Assembly (NCBI GenBank): GCA_902780635.1
Contig: CACZGH010000007.1
Location: 62,001-126,000 of the forward strand
Reading direction: 5' to 3'
DNA from: an uncultured Prevotellaceae bacterium
Lineage (GTDB): Bacteria; Bacteroidota; Bacteroidia; Bacteroidales; Bacteroidaceae
DNA length: 64,000 nucleotides
Made by a program: the position numbers and the translations under genes. Within the stretch, counting starts at the first letter, position 1; each line of letters starts with the position of its first letter. This document shows, one piece after another, positions 35,730 to 44,365 of the stretch. The notes beneath the pieces are model-generated. The model saw only the letters and a program-made list of their open reading frames with translations. It was not told the DNA's origin and did not search any database.

Positions 35730-35981
35730 TCACGGCACAGGGTCATATCCACTTCCTCCCCAGGGGTTGCATCTTAGGATGCGCCACACCGCCAATGCCA
35801 GCCCCTTGAAGGGCCCATGCTTCTTGAGTGCTTGTTTTGCATACTCCGAACAGGTAGGGGTGAATCTGCATGAAGGTGGCGTATAAGGGCTGATGCAAGT
35901 CTGGTAAAACAGAATCGGCAACAACAGCAACCACACCAATGCTGCAGACAAAGCCCGATAAATCGCTCTCATCACTGACAT
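35730..35981 (-). CDS. yidD: Membrane protein insertion efficiency factor YidD
   Basis: YidD is a small amphipathic membrane-associated protein that aids YidC-dependent insertion. The 83-residue product has the conserved core [28 protein letters not shown] with its three cysteines, and the end [17 protein letters not shown]. The hydrophobic N-terminal segment ([12 protein letters not shown]) is longer than in some homologues. It overlaps rnpA by 10 bp, the common pairing. Confidence 0.93.
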   Translation of the reverse strand: MSVMRAIYRALSAALVWLLLLPILFYQTCISPYTPPSCRFTPTCSEYAKQALKKHGPFKGLALAVWRILRCNPWGGSGYDPVP

Positions 35982-36382
35982 ATCTTCTCACTTATCCTGA
36001 CCAACAGACTCTGCACTTTCTGCTCCACATCACGGCTGTCGTACAACCGCTCGTCGAGCCATATCAGGGCGAGCAACAGGGTCTGACCTGCTTGTTGCAA
36101 CATACACCCGTCTATCAATGCCTTGTTTTTGCGATATGCCTCACGCACCTGGCGCTTCACTCTGTTGCGCTTCACGGCACGCTTAAAGCATTTCTTGGGC
36201 ACACTCACCAAGATACGCACCGATGCCTCGCCCTCCTCACGCTCTTTCATACAATAGACCGCACGGAGTGGATAAGCCGTCATGGAGCGACTAGTGCCGC
36301 TCTTAAAAAGCGTTGTCACCAACGTCCGGCCTGTGACCCGCTCCTCTTTGCTGAATGTATGGGCACCCGGCGTCAGCACCAC
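35972..36382 (-). CDS. rnpA: Ribonuclease P protein component
   Basis: RnpA is the protein subunit that helps RNase P RNA process the 5' ends of tRNA precursors. The 136-residue protein begins [20 protein letters not shown]. It has the signature RNR in [20 protein letters not shown]. Here it lies between a HemD-like gene and yidD; an rpmH gene and origin are not in the window. The RNase P RNA gene is not found here either. Confidence 0.93.
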   Translation of the reverse strand: MVLTPGAHTFSKEERVTGRTLVTTLFKSGTSRSMTAYPLRAVYCMKEREEGEASVRILVSVPKKCFKRAVKRNRVKRQVREAYRKNKALIDGCMLQQAGQTLLLALIWLDERLYDSRDVEQKVQSLLVRISEKICQ

Positions 36383-36385
36383 TTA

Positions 36386-37132
36386 TTAGATATTGTTGCT
36401 CAGGAAGTTTCTCAGTGCTCCTGTCATCGAAGGAAACTCAGGTGTGGGAGCCTTCAGGTCAAGACGCAGACCATTGTCGGTCACCTCCTTGGCTGTGGCC
36501 GGTCCAAAAGCGCCTATCTTGATGTCACCCTGCACGAAGTCGGGGAAATTCTTGGTCAACGAATGTACGCCAGCAGGACTGAAGAAGAGCATCATGTCAT
36601 AGTCAAACTGTGCCACCTCCTCAGCTGTAAAGTCATCGCTCACTGTGCGATACATCACACACTCAGTGTGGTTGAGTTTTTTAGAGTCAAGCAATTCTTT
36701 CACACTGTTGCTGTGTACATCGCTCATCGGCACCAGATACTTCTCAGCCTTGTGTTTCACCATCTGTGGCACGAGGTCGATGATTTTACCAGTAGAGCCG
36801 AAAAACACTTTACGCTTCCTGTACTGCACATATTTCTGTATATAGAGCGCGATGGTCTCTGTCACACAAAAATACTTCAAGTCCTCTGGAATCGTGACGC
36901 GAAGCTCCTTGGCCAGTTTAAAAAAATTATCAATGGCATGCCTGGAGGTGAATACGATAGCTGTATAATTAGGTATACTCACTTTCTGCTGGCGGAACTC
37001 TTTGGCGGTAAGTCCCTCCACTTTTATGAAGGGTCTGAACACCAATTCCACGCCAAAATCTCTGGCAATGTCAAAATAGGGTGACTTTTCGCTTGTTGGC
37101 TTAGGCTGCGAAACAAGGATCTTCTTGATCAT
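36386..37132 (-). CDS. hemD: Uroporphyrinogen-III synthase family protein
   Basis: HemD closes and inverts the linear tetrapyrrole to uroporphyrinogen III. The 248-residue protein has the two-lobed fold pattern: IVFTSRHAIDNFF in the first lobe, the linker FFGSTGKIIDL, and MLFFSPAGVHSLTKNFP and IGAFGPATAKEVTDNGLRLD in the second. The family is poorly conserved, so catalytic activity cannot be shown from sequence. No other haem-synthesis gene is nearby. In Bacteroidetes this gene commonly lies next to DUF4271 and rnpA, as here. Confidence 0.8.
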   Translation of the reverse strand: MIKKILVSQPKPTSEKSPYFDIARDFGVELVFRPFIKVEGLTAKEFRQQKVSIPNYTAIVFTSRHAIDNFFKLAKELRVTIPEDLKYFCVTETIALYIQKYVQYRKRKVFFGSTGKIIDLVPQMVKHKAEKYLVPMSDVHSNSVKELLDSKKLNHTECVMYRTVSDDFTAEEVAQFDYDMMLFFSPAGVHSLTKNFPDFVQGDIKIGAFGPATAKEVTDNGLRLDLKAPTPEFPSMTGALRNFLSNNI

Positions 37133-37139
37133 AAGTGTA

Positions 37140-38219
37140 CTAAAAATTTATTATCAGATTTTCGTTGAATGTCTCCATAATCCCGACTAATCCGGCCAAG
37201 GGTATCAATTCAAGGGCACAAAAGTACAAAAATATTTGCAGAAAAGCACCAAATTGTCTAAAAAAGATTAAATAACACTTATAAAAAGAGAGTATTTTGG
37301 CTAAAAGGACAACGATTCCGATACAAATCAATGCTGGAATCACGCGAAGTGGTCCATACACAGAGAGCAGTACTATCGGTGTCAACGCCACTCCCTCCAT
37401 GGCGTAAAGGAAGAGCATGGATTTGTTCCATTGTTCATTTTTTTTACTATCAAAAAATACCCAATTGACAAACTGATACAATCCGGCCTTTAACAACAGA
37501 TAGCCAAATACAATCAACAGATAAACGGCCAACAGTATGTATTTGGAACGTACGAAATACTCACCTCCCTGCCAATGTAGCGAGTAATGGAAACAAAAAA
37601 CAGCCAGCAGCAAACCAGTGAACACCACCAGCACCCCTTGTGAGCGCAACTCCCTCACCGTGTCGGGCACCGTCGTGGTGCGGGCATTCTCACGATAGAA
37701 GAAGTTCTTACCCTGGCGCATCACAAATTTCACCGATGCTGCCAATGCCATCAACGCTATCAGCGCACCCATCACCAGCATCAACGACACACTACTGTCA
37801 GCCCCCACACGGTAGGGGGCGGGGGCGGCGTCACGCCTCAAGCCCGACACCTGCGTATGCGATGGTAGGATGGTGTCACTCAACTGTTGCGGACTGCTGA
37901 AGGCCGAAAAAGGTTTACGCATGTATAGCTTGTCAACATGACGGCCCGGCAGTCCCAAGGTGTCGGGACGGTCGCTATAGTGGTTGTCTTGTCCAGGCTT
38001 GAAGTAGGCTTGTACAGCAGAGTCCTGTTGCCAGGGAGTAGCGCTGTCGGGCAGTTCGCGAAGCACCTGTTCGGTGGTCTTCCGAAAGACCGGCCGAGGC
38101 ACAGCCTTCACAGGTGCCGGTTGAGCCACCTTTACCGTTGGCGATGGAGCATGCGTCACCTGTGGCTGTGGCTTTGCCACAGTCGTCGACTGCTGCTCAT
38201 GCTCCACCTGTTGTGACAT
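37140..38219 (-). CDS. DUF4271 family membrane protein
   Basis: The 359-residue protein has an N-terminal part of about 140 residues rich in Gln, Pro and Ala that is probably disordered. A membrane domain of about seven helices follows (from SLMLVMGALIALMALAASV to LIPLAGLVGIM). This is a Bacteroidetes-wide family without known function. It stands 7 bp upstream of hemD, and metK is 23 bp upstream of it, so all three may be co-transcribed. No catalytic motif is visible. Confidence 0.75.
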   Translation of the reverse strand: MSQQVEHEQQSTTVAKPQPQVTHAPSPTVKVAQPAPVKAVPRPVFRKTTEQVLRELPDSATPWQQDSAVQAYFKPGQDNHYSDRPDTLGLPGRHVDKLYMRKPFSAFSSPQQLSDTILPSHTQVSGLRRDAAPAPYRVGADSSVSLMLVMGALIALMALAASVKFVMRQGKNFFYRENARTTTVPDTVRELRSQGVLVVFTGLLLAVFCFHYSLHWQGGEYFVRSKYILLAVYLLIVFGYLLLKAGLYQFVNWVFFDSKKNEQWNKSMLFLYAMEGVALTPIVLLSVYGPLRVIPALICIGIVVLLAKILSFYKCYLIFFRQFGAFLQIFLYFCALELIPLAGLVGIMETFNENLIINF

Positions 38220-38242
38220 TTAAGGTGTGTTCTATTAATTCC

Positions 38243-39502
38243 TTAACCGAAAAACTCCTTTCTGATTTCCTCTACCCTGTCGAGCTTCTCCCAAGTAAAC
38301 AGCTCCACGTCTATCTCCCTTGTCTCATGATAATGGCTGGTGAAGACCTTCTTCACTACCTCGTTCTTGCGGCCCATATGCCCATAGGCTGCCGTCTCAT
38401 AAAACATGGGTTGGCGCAAGCGGAGCGCTTTCTCTATGGCCTTGGGACGCAGGTCGAACATCCGCTGAATGCGACGGGCTATCTCGCCGTCGGTCATTCC
38501 CACATGCGAGCGGCCGTATGTGTTCACGTAGATGCTCACAGGCTGGGCTACGCCGATGGCATAGCTCACCTGCACCAACATCTCGTCACTCACACCGGCA
38601 GCCACCATGTTTTTAGCGATATAGCGGGCGGCGTAGGCGGCAGAACGGTCCACCTTGCTGGAGTCTTTGCCTGAGAATGCGCCACCACCATGGGCACCCT
38701 TGCCGCCGTAGGTGTCGACGATGATCTTGCGGCCGGTCAGGCCAGTGTCACCATGCGGACCTCCGATGACAAACTTGCCTGTCGGGTTGACATGATATTT
38801 GATGTCGTCGCCAAAGAGGGCGAGCACCTTCTCACTGTGTATCTTCTCCTTCACCCTTGGTATCAGAATATTGATGACATCCTGCTTGATGATGCGTAGC
38901 ATCTCGTCATCATCGTCCAGGAAAGGATCGTGCTGTGTCGACACCACGATGGTGTCGATACGCTGTGGGATATTGTCATCGCTGTACTCCACGGTCACCT
39001 GACTCTTGGAATCGGGCCGCAGGTAGGTCATCACCTTGCCCTCCTTGCGTATCTCAGCCAGCGTGCTCATGATGAGATGAGCCAGGTCGAGCGAGACGGG
39101 CATAAAATTCTCTGTCTCATTGGTGGCGTAACCAAACATCATGCCTTGGTCACCGGCACCCTGCTCTTCTTCGTCAGCACGGTCCACACCACGGTTGATG
39201 TCGGCACTCTGCTCATGGATGGAGGTGAGGATACCACAAGAGTCACCATCAAACTGGTATTCTGACTTGGTATATCCGATGCGTTTCACCGTCTTACGTG
39301 CGATGGTCTGCAGGTCGATATAGGCCTCAGAGCGCACCTCGCCCATGATGACCACCTGTCCTGTGGTGACAAAAGTCTCAATGGCACAACGGGCTTGCTC
39401 GTCATAGGCGAGAAACTGGTCGAGTAAGGCGTCGGAGATCTGGTCGGCGACTTTATCGGGATGTCCTTCCGATACGGATTCTGAAGAAAAAAGATATGAC
39501 AT
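38243..39502 (-). CDS. metK: S-adenosylmethionine synthase
   Basis: MetK makes S-adenosylmethionine from methionine and ATP. The 419-residue protein has the motifs [20 protein letters not shown], the signature [12 protein letters not shown] and the P-loop-like [20 protein letters not shown]. It is somewhat longer than the roughly 385 residues typical of Proteobacteria, through insertions. The 49-bp gap upstream is too short for a SAM riboswitch. Confidence 0.96.
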   Translation of the reverse strand: MSYLFSSESVSEGHPDKVADQISDALLDQFLAYDEQARCAIETFVTTGQVVIMGEVRSEAYIDLQTIARKTVKRIGYTKSEYQFDGDSCGILTSIHEQSADINRGVDRADEEEQGAGDQGMMFGYATNETENFMPVSLDLAHLIMSTLAEIRKEGKVMTYLRPDSKSQVTVEYSDDNIPQRIDTIVVSTQHDPFLDDDDEMLRIIKQDVINILIPRVKEKIHSEKVLALFGDDIKYHVNPTGKFVIGGPHGDTGLTGRKIIVDTYGGKGAHGGGAFSGKDSSKVDRSAAYAARYIAKNMVAAGVSDEMLVQVSYAIGVAQPVSIYVNTYGRSHVGMTDGEIARRIQRMFDLRPKAIEKALRLRQPMFYETAAYGHMGRKNEVVKKVFTSHYHETREIDVELFTWEKLDRVEEIRKEFFG

Positions 39503-39528
39503 ATTCTATATTCTTTATATTTGGACTG

Positions 39529-39536
39529 CAAAATTA
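39529..39536 (-). promoter_or_regulatory. Possible -7 element of metK
   Basis: TAATTTTG on the minus strand, 27 bp before the metK ATG. No good -33 box is found at the required distance. Confidence 0.35.
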
Positions 39537-39551
39537 CATGAAATTTTGCAA

Positions 39552-40511
39552 TTATACGTCTCCCTGAGCGTTTTTTTCTCGATGTGCCAGATTGCGCGGA
39601 TGATGCTCCAGAATCTCCTGCCGCAGTGTGGTCATATCAATATGGGTGTATATCTCTGTTGTGGAGATGCTTTCATGTCCAAGCATGGCCTGGATTGCAC
39701 GCAGGTCGGCGCCACCCTCTAAAAGAGCCGTGGCAAAAGAGTGGCGCAATGTGTGGGGGCTCACCGTCTTTTCGATACCTGCCTCCGCCGCCTGCTGCTT
39801 GATGATCATCAGTATCATCGTGCGGGTGAGATGGGCTCCACGTCGGTTGAGAAACACATAGTCTTCCTCTCCCTTTTTGATGTTCATACGGCAACGGTCG
39901 TCAAACCAGAACCGCAGCTCATCGATGGCACGGCGTGAGATGGGCACAAGCCGCTCTTTGCTGCCCTTGCCTGTCACACGGATAAAACCCTCGTCAAGAT
40001 AGAGTGATGAGAGACGCAGCGTCACCAGTTCCGACACACGCAGACCACAACTGAAGAGTACCTCAATGATGGCCCTGTTGCGATGTCCCTCCCATTTCGT
40101 CAGGTCGACGGATGCCTCCATCCGGTCCACCTCCACTGTAGAGAGCACCTCAGGCAGATGCTCACCTAAGATAGGTGACTCAAGTAGTTCGGTGGGGTCG
40201 GCATCTATGTAACCGTCGAGCAACAGAAAACGATAGAAAGAGCGCACCCCGCTCAGGATGCGGCACTGCGAACGGGGACCGATGCCGATGTTGTGCAGTC
40301 CTGCGGCGAAATGCCTCAGGTCGTCGAGTGTGGCTTTCTCCGGTTCAATGCCTTCGCTTCCAAGATAGCGGAGCAGTTTCTCCAGATCGCGCATATAAGC
40401 ATCGATGGTATTGACCGACATATTGCGCTGCAGTCTCAGGTATCTTCTATAACCGCTCACCACAGATTTCCCCTTCTTTCCTTTTAGGGTATCCTGACTG
40501 TATGTGCCCAT
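39552..40511 (-). CDS. xerD: Tyrosine recombinase XerD
   Basis: XerD resolves chromosome dimers at dif with XerC. The 319-residue protein has the N-terminal SAM-like domain (YRRYLRLQRNMSVNTIDAYM) and the C-terminal catalytic domain. R is in SCGLRVSELV, K in TGKGSKERLVP, HxxR in HTLRHSFATALL, H in LGHESISTTEIY and the nucleophile Y in EIYTH. The core resembles XerD more than an element integrase, and no attachment site or phage gene is near. I prefer the ATG at 40509-40511 because the upstream frame extends into a poor match and past a near-promoter TACCCTTTG. Confidence 0.88.
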   Translation of the reverse strand: MGTYSQDTLKGKKGKSVVSGYRRYLRLQRNMSVNTIDAYMRDLEKLLRYLGSEGIEPEKATLDDLRHFAAGLHNIGIGPRSQCRILSGVRSFYRFLLLDGYIDADPTELLESPILGEHLPEVLSTVEVDRMEASVDLTKWEGHRNRAIIEVLFSCGLRVSELVTLRLSSLYLDEGFIRVTGKGSKERLVPISRRAIDELRFWFDDRCRMNIKKGEEDYVFLNRRGAHLTRTMILMIIKQQAAEAGIEKTVSPHTLRHSFATALLEGGADLRAIQAMLGHESISTTEIYTHIDMTTLRQEILEHHPRNLAHREKNAQGDV

Positions 40512-40592
40512 TCCGACAGTTTCATTTATTCTCCAAAGGGTATTCTTAAACCTCACATACTTCCAGAAGCCACGGATGCTGACGGCATGAAA

Positions 40593-40614
40593 CAAAAACG
40601 CCGCCCCCGCGTTT
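40593..40614 (-). terminator. Terminator of the acpP-fabF-rnc unit
   Basis: On the minus strand AAACGC-GGGGGCG-GCGTTT is followed by TTG, 12 bp beyond the rnc stop codon. The short stem is GC-rich at the base. xerD downstream would need its own promoter. Confidence 0.65.
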
Positions 40615-40625
40615 CAGAGATGCTG

Positions 40626-41666
40626 CTACTGTGCAAATGCGGCCTCCTCAGCTGCTGCGATGATGCTTTCACGCGTCTCCTCTTTAGGTGCGGCAGTGAT
40701 GTCATCGAGGTCGAGGTCGTCGATCTCCTTCTCCACGGCAGAAGGTTGAGTGGATGGTGGTAACGCCACTAAGGGTCTGCCTTTGGGTGCTACACTCGTC
40801 TTGTCGGGTTTCTCCGGTTTGGGCTCCTGTTTGATGATGAAGTCATCTTTCGTCTCAGTGTCGGGGACGTTCTCCACCGGTTCCTCCTCCATCTTGGTGC
40901 GGTTGGCCTTGGCTGCGAAGACGGCATCGATATACTGCGGTTCACGGCGCAGCCGCTGCAGGGTGAGTTTGGAGGCTGTCTGCTGACTTTCTTTTTTGGA
41001 GTAGCCACTTCCCTTACCTCCCTCGATGCCCTCAATCATCACCTGATAATTGAAGGTGGGACTTCCATCCTGGTCTTTTTTCTGTTCGAGGAGTTTAAAC
41101 TCAATGTTGACCCTGTTTTTCTGGCTCCACTCGATGAGTTTGCTTTTGAAGTTGACCTCCTTGTAAGCCACTTTGTCGATATTGATGAGTTGGCCGAGGA
41201 TCCGTTTCTCCATGAAACGCATACAAGCATCGTAGCCCCGGTCGAGGTAGATGGCTCCGACCAAAGCCTCGAAGGCATTACCGCCGAGATAACTGTTGTG
41301 TGACGAGTTGTGCCCCGATGAGAGAATGAGCTGGGTGACACCCAATTCCTGAGCCAGTTTGTTGAGTGTTTCTCTTTGTACGATTTTACTGCGGGTATTG
41401 GTGAGGAATCCCTCACGTTTTCCTTCGAAGTGACGGTATACGATATGCCCCACCACAGCATCAAGGATAGCGTCACCGAGAAACTCCAGCCGTTCATTGT
41501 TGATAGGCTTGCCTTTCTCCCGCTTCATGATGCTCTTGTGGAGCAGCGCCTGTTTATAATACTTGATATCTTTGGGATAAAAACCAAGAATCTCGTACAA
41601 AGACGAATAAAGCTCCTTCTCCTTGCGGAAAGGGAGCCTTATCCGGTCGATAAAGTTATTCAGCAT
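40626..41666 (-). CDS. rnc: Ribonuclease III with a C-terminal extension
   Basis: RNase III cuts double-stranded RNA in rRNA maturation and mRNA turnover. The 346-residue protein has the catalytic domain (about 20-170) with the signature NERLEFLGDAILDAVVG and the second acidic site GNAFEALVGAIYLDRG. The dsRNA-binding domain follows (about 180-250, GSPTFNYQVMIEGIEGGKGS and KKESQQTASKLTLQRL). Typical proteins end near residue 230-250. Here about 95 more residues follow, acidic and low-complexity. I start at the ATG at 41664-41666; it overlaps the fabF stop by 11 bp. Confidence 0.92.
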   Translation of the reverse strand: MLNNFIDRIRLPFRKEKELYSSLYEILGFYPKDIKYYKQALLHKSIMKREKGKPINNERLEFLGDAILDAVVGHIVYRHFEGKREGFLTNTRSKIVQRETLNKLAQELGVTQLILSSGHNSSHNSYLGGNAFEALVGAIYLDRGYDACMRFMEKRILGQLINIDKVAYKEVNFKSKLIEWSQKNRVNIEFKLLEQKKDQDGSPTFNYQVMIEGIEGGKGSGYSKKESQQTASKLTLQRLRREPQYIDAVFAAKANRTKMEEEPVENVPDTETKDDFIIKQEPKPEKPDKTSVAPKGRPLVALPPSTQPSAVEKEIDDLDLDDITAAPKEETRESIIAAAEEAAFAQ

Positions 41667-42918
41667 ATTTTTTGAATGCCACGCAAGCGTTGTGACCACC
41701 GAAGCCGAAAGTGTTGCTAATGGCAGCACGTACGGTGCGTTTCTGTGCTTTGTTGAATGTGAAATTGAGATTGTAGTCGATTTCCTCGTCACGGTCATCA
41801 TCCTCGTGGTTGATGGTAGGAGGCACGATGTCATCGTGTACAGCCAGTACAGCCACCATGGCCTCTACGGCACCGGCAGCTCCCAGCAAGTGTCCTGTCA
41901 TCGACTTGGTAGAACTAATGTTGAGTCGGTATGCAGCATCGCCGAAGACATCCTTAATGGCTTTAGCCTCGGAGATATCACCCACGTGTGTGGAAGTGCC
42001 ATGCACGTTGATGTAGTCGATATCCTCAGGTTTCAGTCCGGCATCCTCGAGGGCGTTCTGCATTACCAGTTTGGCACCCAGTCCCTCAGGATGAGAGGCT
42101 GTGATATGATAAGCGTCGGCACTCTCGCCTTCGCCCACCATCTCGGCATAGATTTTAGCGCCACGTGCCTTGGCGTGCTCCAATTCCTCAAGGATGAGGC
42201 AGCCTGCACCCTCGCCCATCACGAAACCGTCGCGGCTCTTACTGAAGGGTCTTGATGCACGTTGTGGGTCATCATTGCGTGTGGAGAGTGCGTTCATTGA
42301 GTTGAACCCACCGACGCCACAAGCGCAGATGGCCGACTCGGCTCCTCCGCTGACGATAGCGTCGGCCTTGCCTAAGCGTATGAGGTTGAAGGCGTCGGCC
42401 AGGGCATTGCATGAAGAAGCACAGGCAGAAGTGGTGGTGTAGTTGGGGCCATGGAAACCGAAATGAATGGAGATGTGACCTGCTGCGATGTCGGCTATCA
42501 TCTTAGGGATAAAGAAGGGACTGAACTTGGGTCCATCAGCGATATGTGCTCCATAGTAGCTCACCTGGTCCTCAAAAGTCTTGATGCCACCTATCCCCAC
42601 GCCGTAAATCACACCTATGCGGTTTTTGTTCACTTTCTCCAAATCCATACCACTGTCGTCGATGGCCTGCATGGCAGCTACCATGGCCAGCTGCACGTAG
42701 CGGTCCATGTTGCGTGCCTCTTTGCGGTCGAGGTAGTCGGTCACTTTGAAGTCCTTCACCTCGCAGGCAAAATGGGTCTTAAATAATGAGGTATCGAAAC
42801 TTTTTATCTCGGCTGCACCGCTCACGCCTGCCAGCAGGTTTTTCCATGTTTCCTCAGCAGTGTTACCTACGGGTGTGATGGCGCCAAGGCCTGTTACTAC
42901 AACTCGTTTTAATTCCAT
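41656..42918 (-). CDS. fabF: 3-oxoacyl-[acyl-carrier-protein] synthase II
   Basis: FabF elongates fatty acids by condensing acyl chains with malonyl-ACP. The 420-residue protein starts MELKRVVVTGLGAITPVGNT. The active cysteine is in TTSACASSCNALADAF, the first histidine in NVHGTSTHVGD, and lysine plus the second histidine in STKSMTGHLLGAAGAV. The triad is intact. It lies 134 bp after acpP and overlaps rnc, a common order. Confidence 0.96.
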   Translation of the reverse strand: MELKRVVVTGLGAITPVGNTAEETWKNLLAGVSGAAEIKSFDTSLFKTHFACEVKDFKVTDYLDRKEARNMDRYVQLAMVAAMQAIDDSGMDLEKVNKNRIGVIYGVGIGGIKTFEDQVSYYGAHIADGPKFSPFFIPKMIADIAAGHISIHFGFHGPNYTTTSACASSCNALADAFNLIRLGKADAIVSGGAESAICACGVGGFNSMNALSTRNDDPQRASRPFSKSRDGFVMGEGAGCLILEELEHAKARGAKIYAEMVGEGESADAYHITASHPEGLGAKLVMQNALEDAGLKPEDIDYINVHGTSTHVGDISEAKAIKDVFGDAAYRLNISSTKSMTGHLLGAAGAVEAMVAVLAVHDDIVPPTINHEDDDRDEEIDYNLNFTFNKAQKRTVRAAISNTFGFGGHNACVAFKKYAE

Positions 42919-42970
42919 TATAAATATAAAAGGTGTGTGATATAAAAAAATGCCTGAGTGTTTTATTGAA

Positions 42971-43030
42971 TTGATGGTTTATAGCATAGGCAGCACATAA
43001 GAAAAGCTACCTTTTACTATAAACCATCAA
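42971..43030 (-). promoter_or_regulatory. Long stem-loop between acpP and fabF
   Basis: Perfect 14-bp arms TTGATGGTTTATAG (42971-42984) and its complement (43017-43030) enclose 32 nt. No T-run follows, so it is not a classical terminator. It may set the ratio of acpP to fabF mRNA by processing or stabilisation, which is an inference. Confidence 0.55.
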
Positions 43031-43052
43031 CTACGAAGAAAATCGAGTAGGA

Positions 43053-43289
43053 TTATTTCGTGTTCTCCTCGATGTATGCGATGGCGTCGCCTACTGTTGC
43101 AATCTTCTCTGCTTTGTCATCAGGAATAGAAACGTTGAAAACACGCTCAAATTCCATAATCAGCTCCACTGTGTCAAGTGAGTCTGCACCAAGGTCGTTG
43201 GTAAAACTTGCCTCTGGCTTGATTTCCTCTTCGCTTACACAAAGTTTATCAACGATAATGTCCTTGACTTTCTTTTCAATTTCTGACAT
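43053..43289 (-). CDS. acpP: Acyl carrier protein
   Basis: ACP carries growing acyl chains on a phosphopantetheine arm. The 78-residue protein has the attachment serine in [17 protein letters not shown] and the acidic helices typical of ACP, ending [14 protein letters not shown]. It is followed by fabF and preceded by a predicted promoter with a leader of about 125 nt. Confidence 0.96.
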   Translation of the reverse strand: MSEIEKKVKDIIVDKLCVSEEEIKPEASFTNDLGADSLDTVELIMEFERVFNVSIPDDKAEKIATVGDAIAYIEENTK

Positions 43290-43420
43290 AATACTCTTTC
43301 TTTTTAATTGTTTATAAATACCTTAAAATATCATTTTCCTCTTGAGGTCCTGAAAATATGTGGTGTTTTTTCACCCGTTTCAAAGACCAATCAAAAGGGG
43401 TTGGTTTCAAATTTCGGGTG

Positions 43421-43452
43421 CAAAGGAACGAATTTTTATTTAAGTATGCAAA
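43421..43452 (-). promoter_or_regulatory. Promoter of acpP-fabF-rnc
   Basis: TTTG (43449-43452), 20 bp, then TTCCTTTG (43421-43428) on the minus strand: the second base of the -7 box deviates (TT for TA), otherwise consensus. The gap 43290-43540 holds this leader and no gene. Confidence 0.65.
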
Positions 43453-43540
43453 TATTTTCCGAAAAAAAGCAATTAGCCTTGCACAAACCACCCCCATGTG
43501 TGCAATTTTTCGGCTGTTTTGAAAAAAGGCACTCATTTTT

Positions 43541-43571
43541 TTTGTGCTTATTCGAATAATTGTTATATTTG
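43541..43571 (+). promoter_or_regulatory. Consensus promoter of the DUF4254-GT9 genes
   Basis: TTTG (43541-43544), 20 bp counted to the TA of TATATTTG (43564-43571), a full consensus match. Transcription begins near 43578; the leader is about 60 nt. It supports the DUF4254 start at 43638 and excludes the ATG at 43560. Confidence 0.78.
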
Positions 43572-43637
43572 CATGATGTAGGAATACATGAGGTCAAAAC
43601 CTTTGTCAGATTGATTATCAACCAAAAATTCTCGATT

Positions 43638-44249
43638 ATGTCAAACACAGATATCTACAACAATGTGTTTAATAAGGCTATTAGTGACTATCACATTACC
43701 GACGATGTTGATACACCCATCCGCAATCCTTACGACAGAGACTCTTTAGAAAACAGGCTCTATCTGAAATGCTGGATAGACACCGTGCAATGGCATCTGG
43801 AGGATCTCATCCGCGACCCTCATATCCCTCCTGTGGAGGCACTCTCGCTCAAGCGGCGTATCGACCGCAGCAATCAGGACCGCACTGACTTGGTAGAACA
43901 GATCGACTCCTACTTCCTGCATCAGTACAGCGACGTGAACGTGCAGCCCGGTGCCCGCATCAACACCGAGAGTCCGGCATGGGCCATCGACCGTCTCTCT
44001 ATCCTTGCATTGAAGATTTACCACATGCGTGAGCAGGTGGAGCGTACCGACGCCAGCGAGGCTCATTTGGAGAAGTGCCGGAGTAAGCTGAATGTGCTGT
44101 TGGAGCAGCAGCGTGACTTGAGTACGGCCATCGACCAATTGATAGATGACATCGCCAAGGGTCTGAAATATATGAAGACCTATCGGCAGATGAAGATGTA
44201 TAACGACCCCAGCACCAACCCCGTGCTATATAAAAAGAACCCCTCGTAA
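43638..44249 (+). CDS. DUF4254 family protein
   Basis: The 203-residue protein begins MSNTDIYNNVFNKAISDYHI and is predicted almost wholly helical and acidic. Features are the IDTVQWHLEDLIRDP segment, an RIDRSNQDRTDLVEQID helix and a coiled-coil-like C-terminal part (LEKCRSKLNVLLEQQRDLST). The family is known by conservation alone and often precedes a glycosyltransferase of the heptosyltransferase type, as here (GT9, 116 bp downstream). That suggests a role with lipopolysaccharide assembly, without proof. No signal peptide or membrane segment is seen. Confidence 0.75.
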   Translation: MSNTDIYNNVFNKAISDYHITDDVDTPIRNPYDRDSLENRLYLKCWIDTVQWHLEDLIRDPHIPPVEALSLKRRIDRSNQDRTDLVEQIDSYFLHQYSDVNVQPGARINTESPAWAIDRLSILALKIYHMREQVERTDASEAHLEKCRSKLNVLLEQQRDLSTAIDQLIDDIAKGLKYMKTYRQMKMYNDPSTNPVLYKKNPS

Positions 44250-44361
44250 AAACCTCCCCCTGACCCGACACCTAAAACCTCCCCCTGACCCCTCCAAAGG
44301 AGGGGAGGTAGAAGCGCAAGCGGGGTTCACAGTTCAAATAACTTGTCAACTCGTCAACTAA
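44250..44361 (+). repeat. CCCCTCC/TTGTCAAC dispersed element, copy B
   Basis: It starts with a partial ACCTCCCCCTGACCC unit. Then comes the full palindrome CCCCTCC-AAA-GGAGGGG, the spacer GAAGCGCAAGCGGGG, and TTGTCAACTCGTCAACTAA ending 5 bp before the next ATG. About 90 bp match copy A in inverse orientation. It fills the DUF4254-GT9 gap, so both copies sit between co-oriented genes. Confidence 0.85.
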
Positions 44362-44365
44362 GAAA

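Noticed and set aside
35939-37084. Long plus-strand frame (381 codons) opposite rnpA and hemD
   Set aside because: It is antisense to clearly recognised genes, has no family features, and Cys/His/Leu-rich composition typical of a shadow frame.
39503-39551. SAM riboswitch before metK
   Set aside because: The gap is only 49 bp and contains no suitable fold.
39552-40511. XerD-like recombinase as integrase of a mobile element
   Set aside because: Sequence and surroundings fit the housekeeping XerD; no phage or conjugation genes and no attachment repeats.
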